NCBI GenBank assembly: GCA_965230415.1
Contig: CBDDKZ010000005.1
Coordinates: 1,302,001 to 1,366,000 of the forward strand
Origin: CBDDKZ01 sp965230415
GTDB lineage: Bacteria > Bacteroidota > Bacteroidia > Cytophagales > JAAEPT01
DNA: 64,000 bases
Direction of reading: 5' to 3'
Part shown: piece after piece, positions 17,360 to 26,702 of the stretch
Layout of the letters: the number at the start of each line of letters is the position of its first letter
Numbering within the stretch: the first letter of the stretch is position 1
Program-made: the position numbers and the translations under genes
Notes under the pieces: model-generated
What the model saw: only the letters and a program-made list of their open reading frames with translations
Database searches by the model: none
Told to the model about the DNA's origin: nothing

Positions 17360-19567
17360 CTAGATCTTATACCTCATATCTTTAATCTCAACCAGATCAA
17401 TAAATGCATTATTTAATGAATTGATTGAGTTGCCATTTGATTTAGTTTTTTGCAAATCCTCCTGAGCTTTCGTATAATCACCATTTTCAGGTTCTTCAGC
17501 TTTGTTTAGTTTCTTAAGCTGAACTATATATACGCCATTTTCTCCCATAAGAGCGGTGCTCCATGAATCATCTTTCAGGCCAAACGCAGTACCGATCAAA
17601 CCGGGCTCATTACCTAATCCTCTTACTGAAATTTCAGATAATTTCCCGTCAAGCACATTTTTCATTTGAGCATAGTTCGGGTGATTCTTCTCATTCAGGA
17701 TTTTAGCTCTTTCCTGAAGTGTACCTTCTATTTCATTTACCGCGGCTATAATTTGATCTGCTTTAATCTGCTTTTTGTACTTGAATTCCAGATTGGTTCG
17801 AATATCCTGAACACGCTTTTGCCCTTTATTTGTAATGGTTTTTAAACCAAACACAACGATTTTGTCGTCTTGTACCACTACATTTTCATAAATCTCCCCT
17901 TCTTCGCGCTCTCCGTTATAAGACCATCCAACTACGTGCTTCACATCATTAACACCTGCGATTCTCCTTCTGTCCGGAGTATAAACGTGTGTTTCTACAA
18001 CTTCCAATAAAGAATCTTCTTCAGCAAGTTTATCCATGGTGGTATAATCTTTGCACTTCTTCAAAAATATGCTGGCTTTATTAAAGACAGAATCTCTGGT
18101 TTCCTCTCCCGGCTTCAAGTTTACTTCAACTTCTGCAATTACATATTCGGGATTTTTTTTCTCCGCCAGTTTATCCACTTTTATAATGTGGTATCCAAAT
18201 TGCGTTTTAACCACTTTGCTGATTACACCTTCTTCCGTGGCTGCAAAAACTGCATCCTGGAAAGGTTGTACCATGCGTTGCAATTGGCCATAGTTTCCAA
18301 ATTCGCCTAATTTACCACCACTTGTTTTAGAAGGACCGTCGCTGTATTTGGCAGCTAAACTTTCAAAGGAAGCACCACTTTTCAAGGCTTCCGATAATAC
18401 ATACTCAGCCGAATCTTTTGCGATACGTTCAGCTTGAGCAACATCTTTAATCGTATTGGTATCTGGCTGAATTAAGATATGGCTGGCACTTGCTTTAAAT
18501 AGCGAGTCGTTGGGCAAATACCCAAGCACATCATAAAGCTTGTATACCTGACCTTCCAAAATTGGTTGAGATACGTAATTAATTTTCAACGAAGCAGTAT
18601 CTTCATATACTGCCGAATCTTTCTTTAAACGATAAGGTATGGCCGCAAATTCATATGTTTTAATTGGATCACCGCCTTCTGTTCTGCTAATTACCATATT
18701 CGAATCCTGAGCTGACTCTACAAGCTCTTGTCGGATACTTGTTACTTTCTCCATTGCAACAGCTGTATCTGCCTTAGTCGGATTCATTTTAAAGGAAACA
18801 TATCCTATATAACGAGACTCACGAGCTTTGAACTCACTTTTGCGAGGTTCTAGGTATTCTTTCAGTTTATCATCAGTAACTTCTATTGTTGAATCCGGAA
18901 TTGCCGAAAATGGCACATAAAGATAATCGTATGTGGCTTGTGAGTTTTTAGCTAAAAAATCTCTTTGTGCCTCTGCTTTGGTAACATATACTGTTTTGTC
19001 TAACAAAGAAGTATATTTTTCCTGTAACCTGTTATCAGTAACCGAAAGAAGAAATAAATCCCATTGCGCTTTTTGCTTCTGCTGCTCAATTGATTTGATT
19101 TCCATGTTTTCCATATTTCTGATGTACTGTTGTATTTTGCGAACATCGACTTTTCCATTTGTTTGAAAGGCCGGTACATTCAAAAGTGCCGGATGGATGG
19201 AGGATCCCTGTATCATATCAATCTCTTCTTCGTCGCTAAGATCAATACCTAATTCATCCAATTGTCTTTTGAAGCCTTTGGTGAACATTAGCTTTTGCCA
19301 CACTTGTGGGTGAAGGCGATCAAGGTCGTTTTCCGTAGGCTTATTATTTGTTTGAAGTTCATGTTGAACTTTCATTATTTCTAACTCGCGCATATAGTCC
19401 CCCCTTTTTATATCGCTGCCGTCCATGATGCCGATCAAATCGGGATCTTCGCTTGTGCTATTTCTGAAACTATCTAGTGCTCCTTGAATAAGGAATAATA
19501 CGAGTCCGCCTGCCACTACAATTAGAAGTAACCCTGTCTTCTTTTGTATCTTACCAATGATTGCCAT
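17360..19567 (-). CDS. Membrane-anchored peptidylprolyl isomerase, PpiD/SurA-like
   Basis: A 735-residue periplasmic folding factor held by one N-terminal helix (residues 12-30, GLLLIVVAGGLVLFLIQ). A SurA_N-like chaperone region covers roughly 40-230. A parvulin-type rotamase domain follows at about 355-455 (SASHILIQPD, SGASFESLAAKYSDGPS, GGKLGEFGNYGQL, QFGYHIIKVD). A second, degenerate rotamase-like region is possible at about 540-690. Such proteins assist outer-membrane protein folding. It is the last gene of the coaX-lptC block, separated from the CNNM gene by 101 bp that contain its own promoter. Confidence 0.9.
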   Translation of the reverse strand: MAIIGKIQKKTGLLLIVVAGGLVLFLIQGALDSFRNSTSEDPDLIGIMDGSDIKRGDYMRELEIMKVQHELQTNNKPTENDLDRLHPQVWQKLMFTKGFKRQLDELGIDLSDEEEIDMIQGSSIHPALLNVPAFQTNGKVDVRKIQQYIRNMENMEIKSIEQQKQKAQWDLFLLSVTDNRLQEKYTSLLDKTVYVTKAEAQRDFLAKNSQATYDYLYVPFSAIPDSTIEVTDDKLKEYLEPRKSEFKARESRYIGYVSFKMNPTKADTAVAMEKVTSIRQELVESAQDSNMVISRTEGGDPIKTYEFAAIPYRLKKDSAVYEDTASLKINYVSQPILEGQVYKLYDVLGYLPNDSLFKASASHILIQPDTNTIKDVAQAERIAKDSAEYVLSEALKSGASFESLAAKYSDGPSKTSGGKLGEFGNYGQLQRMVQPFQDAVFAATEEGVISKVVKTQFGYHIIKVDKLAEKKNPEYVIAEVEVNLKPGEETRDSVFNKASIFLKKCKDYTTMDKLAEEDSLLEVVETHVYTPDRRRIAGVNDVKHVVGWSYNGEREEGEIYENVVVQDDKIVVFGLKTITNKGQKRVQDIRTNLEFKYKKQIKADQIIAAVNEIEGTLQERAKILNEKNHPNYAQMKNVLDGKLSEISVRGLGNEPGLIGTAFGLKDDSWSTALMGENGVYIVQLKKLNKAEEPENGDYTKAQEDLQKTKSNGNSINSLNNAFIDLVEIKDMRYKI

Positions 19568-19610
19568 TATATAATTATTCTTTCAATTCTATGTCATGTT
19601 ATAAGAGGCA

Positions 19611-19642
19611 CAAAGCTAAACACTTTGTCCTCTAAAAACAAT
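19611..19642 (-). promoter_or_regulatory. Promoter of the ppiD-like gene
   Basis: On the minus strand ATTG (19639-19642) precedes TAGCTTTG (19611-19618) by 20 bp, close to the Bacteroidota consensus. The -7 element is perfect. The same DNA can form an imperfect hairpin (GAGGACAAAG with CTTTGTGCCTC), which could also end transcription from the preceding gene. Confidence 0.55.
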
Positions 19643-19668
19643 AGTTATTTTGGATGTTTGTTTAACTT

Positions 19669-20946
19669 TTATTCCTTTTTGGTTTCTATTTCGAGCTTGA
19701 CACGATCAATTTTCACACCATTCATTGTTTTCACTTCGATCAGAAAGCCTTCGGCGTGAATTTTATCGTTTACTTTTGGTATATCACCAAAATGAGAAAG
19801 TATAAAACCGCCCAATGTATCGTAGTCACCATCAGGAATTCCGAGGTTATAACGTTCATTCAAATCATCTATTTCATGTCTTCCGCTAAAAATGAATTCA
19901 TGATCTGAAATTTTCTGTTCAGGTAATTGATCATCATCATGTTCATCCTGAATATCCCCAAATATCTCTTCAATAATATCCTCAATACATACCAGGCCGG
20001 AAGTACCTCCGAATTCATCTACCACTACTGCCATACTTTTACGGCTGCTTATAAGTTCTACCAGCAACTCATTTGCCAGTTTTGCTTCAGGCACAAAAGG
20101 AATCTTTGAAACGATTTGAGCTAATTTCTTCGGTTTCTTAAACAATTGAGAAGAATGACAATAGCCAATTATATCGTCTATTGTATCTTTGTATACTAAA
20201 ATTTTTGAGTACCCGGAGTTGATAAATTCTCTTTTTAATGCGGCTATGTTTGTACTGTTTGTATCTACTGCTACCAACTCTGTTCGCGGGATCATGCAAT
20301 CTCTCACTTTCACTTTTTTGAAATCCAGCGCATTTGAGAAGATTTTGGTATCTACCTCATGACTTTCTTCATCGTCTTTTCTTTTCTGATTGGCAATTTC
20401 ATGTAAATAGTTGTTGAGGTCTGTAAGGCCATATGCAGGTTTTTCTTCAGAGAACTCCCCTTTAAAAACATTTATTACAAAAAACCGGGATAGGCGTACA
20501 ATTAGCCATACTGCCACATACAATAGATTGCGAACAATCATTATAGGTAATGAAAAGAAGGACAGAATTCCATTTGGATTTATCAGAAAGAGGCTTTTTG
20601 GTAAAAATTCTGCTGTAAATAGTATGATTATCGTCGACAATATAGTCTGAACAAGCAATACGGTGCTTTGGTTATTGAACAGGCCAGTAAAATATGGTTC
20701 TGTAGTGCTGGTCATTAAGGTGGTGAATAGTGCTAGTGCAAGTGTATTGCCCAGAAGCGTTGTACCAATAAACATAGAGGGTTTTTCAGCAAGCCTGGCC
20801 AGTCTCCTGTTCGATCTGCTTCCACTTTTTGCCTTGAGGTCGATATGCAACTTGTCTGCTGAGATAAACGCTATTTCGATTCCTGAAAAGAAGGCAGAAA
20901 GAAGTAGCGTTCCTAAAATTCCCAATATTATTAGCGGATCAGCCAT
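19669..20946 (-). CDS. CNNM/CorC family protein (DUF21, CBS pair, CorC_HlyC)
   Basis: A 425-residue protein, often annotated hemolysin family. The DUF21 membrane domain is at residues 1-180 (SGIEIAFISADKLHID, GNTLALALFTTLM, AEFLPKSLFLINPN). A CBS pair follows (VRDCMIPRTELVAVD, SRKSMAVVVDEFGGTSGLV) and a CorC_HlyC domain closes the protein (DDLNERYNLGIPDGDYDTLGGFILS). Family members are implicated in Mg2+ or Co2+ efflux; GldE of gliding flavobacteria has the same architecture, but no gld genes are nearby. It overlaps the tiny gene upstream by 8 bp. Confidence 0.9.
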   Translation of the reverse strand: MADPLIILGILGTLLLSAFFSGIEIAFISADKLHIDLKAKSGSRSNRRLARLAEKPSMFIGTTLLGNTLALALFTTLMTSTTEPYFTGLFNNQSTVLLVQTILSTIIILFTAEFLPKSLFLINPNGILSFFSLPIMIVRNLLYVAVWLIVRLSRFFVINVFKGEFSEEKPAYGLTDLNNYLHEIANQKRKDDEESHEVDTKIFSNALDFKKVKVRDCMIPRTELVAVDTNSTNIAALKREFINSGYSKILVYKDTIDDIIGYCHSSQLFKKPKKLAQIVSKIPFVPEAKLANELLVELISSRKSMAVVVDEFGGTSGLVCIEDIIEEIFGDIQDEHDDDQLPEQKISDHEFIFSGRHEIDDLNERYNLGIPDGDYDTLGGFILSHFGDIPKVNDKIHAEGFLIEVKTMNGVKIDRVKLEIETKKE

Positions 20947-21121
20947 CTTTATCTTTATTCTCTTTGGCTTTAATTCTTCTCAACTGGAACCACATCAACA
21001 TTCCAATTGCAAGCATAAAAATATAATAATTTTGCTGAAAACCCACAGTCATAACCTGGTGAATGCCCATAATAAGAAAAGCTACTGCGAGTGACAATAT
21101 GATTATGTCTGGTAATTTCAT
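20939..21121 (-). CDS. Conserved 60-residue double-pass membrane protein
   Basis: MKLPDIIILSLAVAFLIMGI opens the first helix and YYIFMLAIGMLMWFQL forms the second, followed by a charged tail RRIKAKENKDKDG. The gene overlaps lptC by 4 bp (ATGA) and the CNNM gene by 8 bp, strong evidence that it is translated. I recognise it only as a short membrane protein found at this place in Bacteroidota; the function is unknown. A helper of the neighbouring transporter is an inference from position alone. Confidence 0.8.
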   Translation of the reverse strand: MKLPDIIILSLAVAFLIMGIHQVMTVGFQQNYYIFMLAIGMLMWFQLRRIKAKENKDKDG

Positions 21122-21678
21122 TCTACCTGCATTTGTAATGAACCATGAGGTTCTAAAATTTCGTATTCGGAAAAGTCGTCTTTGGCTTGCAGCCCCTTAC
21201 CATGTAAAGTTTGATCGGGGCTTTTTATTATCACATATTTATCTGTCCACACCTTTTCTTTATCAGGACTCCAATGCAACTCTTCCGTTTTCATTGACTT
21301 ACTTTGCTGAAGGTTTTCCAGGTTCACATTACCAAATAGCTCCCATTGATTCAATTCTTTCTCAAAATAAGCCGAATCACAAAATATGGTAGATTCTTTG
21401 TTTTCGTTCCTATCGAAAGTATTGAGGGTAAATCCTTTTGGGAAAGCCTCATTACCATTAGCGTACCTCAGCTGAAGGGGAGCACTCATTTTAGCCTTGA
21501 CCCTACCCGAATCGCTCAATTGACCATTGAGATTAATTACCTCACCAATAGGACCCTCGTATACTTTAAAATCTTCAGGGCTATAAGTTGCCTCTTTACA
21601 CGCGAAAAGCAGCCACCCTGTAAAGATGGCTGCCACCGCATGTAAACAATACTTTTTCCTAATGGGAATGCTAATCAT
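21118..21678 (-). CDS. lptC: LPS export ABC transporter periplasmic protein LptC
   Basis: A 186-residue lipoprotein-like protein with a hydrophobic N-terminus ending LLFACKEATYSPED, so a lipid anchor at the cysteine near residue 27 is likely, unlike the helix anchor of E. coli LptC. The beta-jellyroll core shows the family pattern DSGRVKAKMSAPLQLRYANG, STIFCDSAYFEKELNQWEL, MKTEELHWSPDKEKVWTD and LHGKGLQAKDDFSEYEI. It bridges LptB2FG and LptA in LPS transport. The Lpt partners are not in this window. It lies 6 bp after the TPR gene. Confidence 0.88.
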   Translation of the reverse strand: MISIPIRKKYCLHAVAAIFTGWLLFACKEATYSPEDFKVYEGPIGEVINLNGQLSDSGRVKAKMSAPLQLRYANGNEAFPKGFTLNTFDRNENKESTIFCDSAYFEKELNQWELFGNVNLENLQQSKSMKTEELHWSPDKEKVWTDKYVIIKSPDQTLHGKGLQAKDDFSEYEILEPHGSLQMQVE

Positions 21679-21684
21679 TTAAAA

Positions 21685-22998
21685 TCAAGGACGTTTTTGC
21701 AATTTCACTGTTTCGTTGATCCAACAACCAGTGCTCACTACATCTCCTATATTCTTACTCGCACTATAAATATCATCGGCAGAAGGGAAACTCTGTTTCA
21801 TCTCGCTCATCTTTTTAGTAGCGCCTGCTTTCTCATACATATTATAGGCTGCTATAAATACCGAACGCGTTTTTAATACATCATCAGACTTGCATTGCTC
21901 GAAACTTTTCACGTACAAATTACCTATAAATCTATACGCTTCCGAAGCACTATAACCGGCGCCAGCTGCTTTTTTCGCATAATCACGCGCTGTTGATTTT
22001 TTGCCTTGTGAAGCGTTAATTTTAGCGTGTTTCATATAGACGTCTCCTTTTTGAGCGTCGGTGGCCGCCGTTTCCAGTGCCTTGTTCAGGTAAGAAGTTG
22101 CAGTTGCATAATCCTTTCTTTTCAAATAGATGTTGGAAAGCGAGATATTAAGATCATAGCTAGGTTCTTTTACAGCAATCAATTCAAGCGCCTGCATAGC
22201 TAGATCATCAAAGCAATCGGCACTTTTGGAAAGCTTATAGATTTTCTTGGCCATATCCAGGTTTTCCGGATCTTCTTTGAATTTAGGTCCCAAAATTGTC
22301 TTTATTTTCTCACAATCCATGGTTACCGTACTTTCCAATAGGCCATCGAGCTGACCATGAATCTGGTTAAATTGTTTCTGTTTTTTGGCATTACCTGCAT
22401 GTTTGGCCTGCTGACCTTCAATAAATGATGTTAATTCAAAATAAGTATCAGTAACTACCTGTTCTGGCAGCGCACTTTTTTTGTGTTTCGAACACGTCAA
22501 TCTAAAATAGTAATAGGCGTGCTGTACGTAAGCTTTATCTTTATTAAGGTCAAAAATCTTCTTATATAGGTTATAGAGCTCGTCGAGTTTTGATTTATCT
22601 GAATTCAAATACTTATAAGCAACCAGCCCTTTTCTGTTCAACACCTTTGCTTCATTACCAAATTTGGTTATACGGGTGTCGTAAAGGGACAAAACAGAAT
22701 CCTGCAATATTTTCTTTTGCTCCTTGTCTTTTTCCTTTTTGACCAGATTTTCATAAGTTTTGATAGCTTGTTTGTATAAATCTTCATGCAAATCAGGTGC
22801 ATTAATCAAGAGCCAGTGTACTTTTGGTCGTACGGCTTCATAATCTCCTCCCTTAACATAGGTACTTACAAATACCCATTTACGTTGGGCTTCCACTTTG
22901 TCGTTTCCCCAGTCCCAACCGTCCTGAGCCTGGGCCTCGTTGATCAAACAAGCACTAAACAGCATTAGTACTATCGAAATTTTCTTCATCAGTATCAT
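21685..22998 (-). CDS. Secreted tetratricopeptide protein, paralogue of the gene at 31.5 kb
   Basis: A 437-residue protein with a signal peptide (MKKISIVLMLFSACLINEAQ from the second Met). The first ATG at 22998 overlaps the preceding stop codon as ATGA, so it may be the true start. Residues 30-130 form a conserved module starting WDWGNDKVEAQRKWVF. TPR-like helices follow, with clear repeats at 265-350 (DLNISLSNIYLKRKDYATAT, GDVYMKHAKINASQGKKSTA), and a conserved tail ends GCWINETVKLQKRP. It is probably periplasmic. Its position between the outer-membrane protein and lptC suggests an envelope role. The function is unknown. Confidence 0.85.
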   Translation of the reverse strand: MILMKKISIVLMLFSACLINEAQAQDGWDWGNDKVEAQRKWVFVSTYVKGGDYEAVRPKVHWLLINAPDLHEDLYKQAIKTYENLVKKEKDKEQKKILQDSVLSLYDTRITKFGNEAKVLNRKGLVAYKYLNSDKSKLDELYNLYKKIFDLNKDKAYVQHAYYYFRLTCSKHKKSALPEQVVTDTYFELTSFIEGQQAKHAGNAKKQKQFNQIHGQLDGLLESTVTMDCEKIKTILGPKFKEDPENLDMAKKIYKLSKSADCFDDLAMQALELIAVKEPSYDLNISLSNIYLKRKDYATATSYLNKALETAATDAQKGDVYMKHAKINASQGKKSTARDYAKKAAGAGYSASEAYRFIGNLYVKSFEQCKSDDVLKTRSVFIAAYNMYEKAGATKKMSEMKQSFPSADDIYSASKNIGDVVSTGCWINETVKLQKRP

Positions 22999-24749
22999 AA
23001 TCCTAATTTATTTCTTCTGAACCATTTATCATTTACCGTAAAGCTAACTGAAGCTCTTATAAACTGTTCTTTTACCAGTCGGCGTTCGGTTGTACCTCTG
23101 CTGCCGTAAGTGAATGCCAAATTTATAAATTTTGGTCTATTTCTCACATTGTCAAAGGTACCTAATGGTAGAGATACTCCAAAATTTATGCCAATTTCTT
23201 CGAGCGACTTTCCATTGGCCCTGTAAGGCAGCGTTTGGTAGTTGAATCCGGCCCTGTAAATCACACGGTTGAAGTATTTTTTTACTTTCCCCATTAATTC
23301 CGGATTCAGCGATTCAAAATCAGGAGTATATGAACCTCCTAGCGTAAAGCCATAAGTATTTCTGAAAGAATATAAACCTGTGGTATAATTTGTACGCTGC
23401 CAATTTGTAAAGCTGAAATCTGCTCCCAGCGACCAGGTGTTCCTTTCCATGCGCTTCTTCCCAGTTGGCACGGGTTTATCTACACTAAACCCCAGACCTA
23501 CAGATCTTGGAATATCGAGTGAGGTAGATAACTCATCCTGTGTATCTGTATCCAATACAACATCTCTGATAATATCAATTCGCTCTACTTTCATTTGTTC
23601 CATACCATTCAATGTTGTCCCGAAGTCATAGGTTGCACCTAGATTGACAAATATACCTGACTTGCGTTGCACGAATGGTTTAAAATAATTTTTATCCGTT
23701 TTTTGCTTTGAAGTATCCGTTTTATTGGTAAAAACGGTATATACTTCCACAAAATCTTTATCTAAAGAGTCTTTGGTAACACCCTCCGCCTCAGGAAGAA
23801 CCATCACACCGTAGTCATTTGTAAGGTAGGTTGAATAAAGCGCTTTAAGTCTTTTTCGTTCATCACTTATTTTTATTCCGGGGTCTAGTCTTACACCACG
23901 GTTCCCTTTCAAGAGAATGAAGTACTTACCGATAATTGTTTTTTCTGAAAACTCTTCAATGGCCTTTTTAGGAAACAAGGAGTTTACCTGAATAGTTGTA
24001 TCTAATAACTCACCATTGTCACCTTTAATCTGAACAGTTTTGTTTCTTTTGTAAGTCATTATTTGATACCTCAGACTTATACCTGGCTTGAATGATACCC
24101 CCCGGTAACTTTGGTCACTCGTAATAGATGTAAACGTAGACGGGTTGATACCATTCAGGAATAGAAAAGAAGAGGTTTCATCTTTAAACGTACCAAAAAT
24201 ATAGTTTGATTCTAAACCCAAAGAAAGCGTAAAACTTGAAGTGGAATCATCAATTAGACGATAAGCATTAGAAAAATTGACCCTGTTAAGCCCTCCACTT
24301 CCGTCGTATACTTTTAAAGAACGGGCATTTTCACCAATTTCTTCATCGGTAATAATATTGTAGCTTTTTGTACTATACGGCCTGAGCCCTACGCCCGAAG
24401 TCCAGCGACTACCTATCGGGAAGGCCATTCCTATTAAGCTTAAATTATAATCGTCTGACTTCTGGGTATTAGTGGTGGTCGACAGTTTTCGCCAATGGGC
24501 ATCAACACCATATACAAAAGCTGCATATTTGGTCATTTGAAGCAGGGCGGGATTTTTATCGTTTATGAATAAAACGTGTCCTACGGTATTTCCCAACCCT
24601 CCCATTCCTGCATTTTGGGTATACCCCAGACCGTGTAAATCTCCCACTCCATATCGTGAGTAGGGGGAATTGTGACTTGATTGTGCCACTATTTCTTGTG
24701 CAAATACGATACACAAAATAATCAGACCCCACTTAAAACTTCTCTGCAT
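22995..24749 (-). CDS. Outer-membrane beta-barrel protein of the SPYSRYG type
   Basis: A 584-residue protein with a signal peptide (residues 1-22, ending EIVAQ). The mature N-terminus NSPYSRYGVGDLHGLGYTQN and the following GGLGNTVGHVLFINDKNPA are the hallmark of a FadL/OmpP1-like family found in most Bacteroidota next to lptC and coaX. The rest alternates aromatic and polar residues in strand-like fashion, ending with ASVSFTVNDKWFRRNKLGL, consistent with a barrel. It overlaps coaX by 17 bp and the TPR gene by 4 bp. The substrate is unknown. Confidence 0.85.
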   Translation of the reverse strand: MQRSFKWGLIILCIVFAQEIVAQSSHNSPYSRYGVGDLHGLGYTQNAGMGGLGNTVGHVLFINDKNPALLQMTKYAAFVYGVDAHWRKLSTTTNTQKSDDYNLSLIGMAFPIGSRWTSGVGLRPYSTKSYNIITDEEIGENARSLKVYDGSGGLNRVNFSNAYRLIDDSTSSFTLSLGLESNYIFGTFKDETSSFLFLNGINPSTFTSITSDQSYRGVSFKPGISLRYQIMTYKRNKTVQIKGDNGELLDTTIQVNSLFPKKAIEEFSEKTIIGKYFILLKGNRGVRLDPGIKISDERKRLKALYSTYLTNDYGVMVLPEAEGVTKDSLDKDFVEVYTVFTNKTDTSKQKTDKNYFKPFVQRKSGIFVNLGATYDFGTTLNGMEQMKVERIDIIRDVVLDTDTQDELSTSLDIPRSVGLGFSVDKPVPTGKKRMERNTWSLGADFSFTNWQRTNYTTGLYSFRNTYGFTLGGSYTPDFESLNPELMGKVKKYFNRVIYRAGFNYQTLPYRANGKSLEEIGINFGVSLPLGTFDNVRNRPKFINLAFTYGSRGTTERRLVKEQFIRASVSFTVNDKWFRRNKLGL

Positions 24750-25446
24750 TATAATTTAAGATATCATTTAAGCCCTTCAATACTAAATTCGGGACCACAA
24801 AGATGCTTCCTTTTATTTTAGATTCAAAAAGATGTGCATCTCCACCAGTGATAATTATTTTTACTCCTTTGTATTTTGATTGATAAGCATCTATAGTCCC
24901 CTGTATTTCGTTAACTATTCCCTGCATCACACCGGTTTGCAAACACTCTTCAGTGCTTGTACCCGTCAACTTCACTTGCTTTACTACATCCACTAACGGC
25001 AGTGCGCTCGTAAAATTGTTCATCGATTTAAATCGTAGGGATACCCCCGGGGAAATTGCTCCTCCGATATAATCATTATTTGCGTCCACAAATTCATAGT
25101 TAATACAGGTTCCAATGTCTATGACGAGGCAGGGATTTTCGGGAAACATTAATTTTGCCCCTACCGCTCCTGCAATTCTGTCGGTTCCTAATGTTTGTGG
25201 AGATCTGTAGCTATTATTTACAGGTAAACTCGTTTTGTATGACAGCAACATACACTGCGGAAACATTTTCATAAATGAGTGATGGGATTGTGTGACTGAA
25301 GCACAAATGGCGCTGTCAAAATTTTTCGAAACTACCCATTCGTTGAATGAATATTCAGATTCGAATGCATTCGAAGAGCTTATTTCGTTCCCCTTAAATG
25401 TGGCCGCTTTAATTGCCGTATTGCCGAAATCTACTACCAGATTCAT
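24733..25446 (-). CDS. coaX: Type III pantothenate kinase
   Basis: A 237-residue ASKHA kinase that phosphorylates pantothenate in the first step of coenzyme A synthesis. The nucleotide-binding start MNLVVDFGNTAIKAATF, DIGTCINYEFVD near residue 101 and GGAISPGVSLRFKSMNNFTS near residue 119 are diagnostic, and TGGDAHLF near 200 closes the site. It is the first gene of the leftward envelope block and diverges from anmK. Its length is typical. Confidence 0.95.
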   Translation of the reverse strand: MNLVVDFGNTAIKAATFKGNEISSSNAFESEYSFNEWVVSKNFDSAICASVTQSHHSFMKMFPQCMLLSYKTSLPVNNSYRSPQTLGTDRIAGAVGAKLMFPENPCLVIDIGTCINYEFVDANNDYIGGAISPGVSLRFKSMNNFTSALPLVDVVKQVKLTGTSTEECLQTGVMQGIVNEIQGTIDAYQSKYKGVKIIITGGDAHLFESKIKGSIFVVPNLVLKGLNDILNYNAEKF

Positions 25447-25450
25447 ACAA

Positions 25451-25477
25451 CAAAACTACTCATTTTGAACAAAATTA
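25451..25477 (-). promoter_or_regulatory. Two -7 promoter elements ahead of coaX
   Basis: On the minus strand TAATTTTG (25470-25477) and TAGTTTTG (25451-25458) both match TAnnTTTG. They lie 24 and 5 bp before the coaX ATG, so the upstream one is the more useful; the nearer one would give an almost leaderless message. No clear -33 element is visible. Confidence 0.45.
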
Positions 25478-25532
25478 GTAATAACTATAACTATTGAATG
25501 TTTGTTATTATAAGAATCACTATTTTTCAGTA

Positions 25533-26603
25533 ATGGTCGCTAAAGAAAATTTTGCTATAGGTCTGATGTCGGGTACCTCTCTGGATGGCCTTGACATGGT
25601 ATATGCACGTTTTGAATTCAATGACGATGGCTGGAGCTTTGAAATTCTTGACACGCAGGAAGTCATATATGAGGCATCTATTGTTAAAAAATTGGCACAA
25701 GCGCATTTGTTAAGCGGGCTTGACCTCTGTTTATTGGATTTGGAGCTTGGAAAACTCTTTGCAGGGCATTGTGAGCGGTTTATACAACGAACAAACAAAA
25801 AGGTTGACTTCATAGGCAGTCATGGCCACACGGTGTTTCATCAACCCAAATTAGGACTCAGCAAACAAATAGGTTTGGGTAGCATTATTGCTGCCAGAAC
25901 TAATACAACAGTTATCAACGATTTCCGTGTATTAGATCTTGCCTATGGAGGAGAAGGAGCCCCCCTTGTACCTATCGGCGATGAACTGCTTTTTGCGGAT
26001 TATGACTATTGCCTCAATCTTGGCGGCATAGCCAACATTTCCTTTAAATCGCATAATACCAGATTAGCATACGATATTTGCCCTGCCAACCAGGTGCTCA
26101 ATTATCTGTCATCGCAAATGCATAAACCATATGATGAAGACGGAAGAATGGCCAGAAGCGGGCATCTCGACAGGAATATGTTCAAAGCACTTAATGCATT
26201 GAATTATTATCAGCAACAAGCGCCCAAGTCTCTTGGCCGAGAGTGGGTTGAAAAGAACATTATGAACTTACTAATCGGCAGTACTGCCAAAACTGCAGAC
26301 CTATTATGCACATTTACGCATCACATCGCCTATCAAATAGCACAATGTTTGGACGTAAAGGAAAGTAAATCGATGCTAATCACAGGAGGTGGAGCATTTA
26401 ACACTTTTTTAATTGATCTTATCCGCGAATACAGTCCTTCAAATCTCAAAATAACTATTCCGTCCAGGGCATTAATAACTTCTAAAGAGGCACTCATATT
26501 TGCATTTTTAGCTTGCTTAAGGGTGAACAATCAAATAAATTGTTTGAGTTCTGTTACCGGAGCTTATCAGGATAGTAGTACCGGAACCATTATTACACCC
26601 TGA
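25533..26603 (+). CDS. anmK: Anhydro-N-acetylmuramic acid kinase
   Basis: A 356-residue ASKHA kinase. The ATG at 25533 is preferred over the upstream 25494 start because the conserved domain begins right there (MVAKENFAIGLMSGTSLDGL). Further motifs are GSHGHTVFHQP, GGEGAPLVPIGDELLF, NLGGIANIS and ITGGGAFNTFLI. It converts 1,6-anhydroMurNAc from cell wall turnover to MurNAc-6-P for recycling. MurQ is not adjacent. It diverges from coaX across about 85 bp. Confidence 0.93.
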   Translation: MVAKENFAIGLMSGTSLDGLDMVYARFEFNDDGWSFEILDTQEVIYEASIVKKLAQAHLLSGLDLCLLDLELGKLFAGHCERFIQRTNKKVDFIGSHGHTVFHQPKLGLSKQIGLGSIIAARTNTTVINDFRVLDLAYGGEGAPLVPIGDELLFADYDYCLNLGGIANISFKSHNTRLAYDICPANQVLNYLSSQMHKPYDEDGRMARSGHLDRNMFKALNALNYYQQQAPKSLGREWVEKNIMNLLIGSTAKTADLLCTFTHHIAYQIAQCLDVKESKSMLITGGGAFNTFLIDLIREYSPSNLKITIPSRALITSKEALIFAFLACLRVNNQINCLSSVTGAYQDSSTGTIITP

Positions 26604-26674
26604 CGTAAGCTTTGTCTAAGAATAATCATATAATATGATTCCGAAATTTTATTAAATATTCTTCGACGAAATTA

Positions 26675-26682
26675 TATATTTG
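26675..26682 (+). promoter_or_regulatory. -7 promoter element of nhaD
   Basis: TATATTTG fits TAnnTTTG and lies 20 bp upstream of the nhaD ATG, in strongly AT-rich DNA. No -33 TTTG is present at 19 bp. Confidence 0.45.
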
Positions 26683-26702
26683 TAGCTGGAAAAATAGTAC
26701 AC

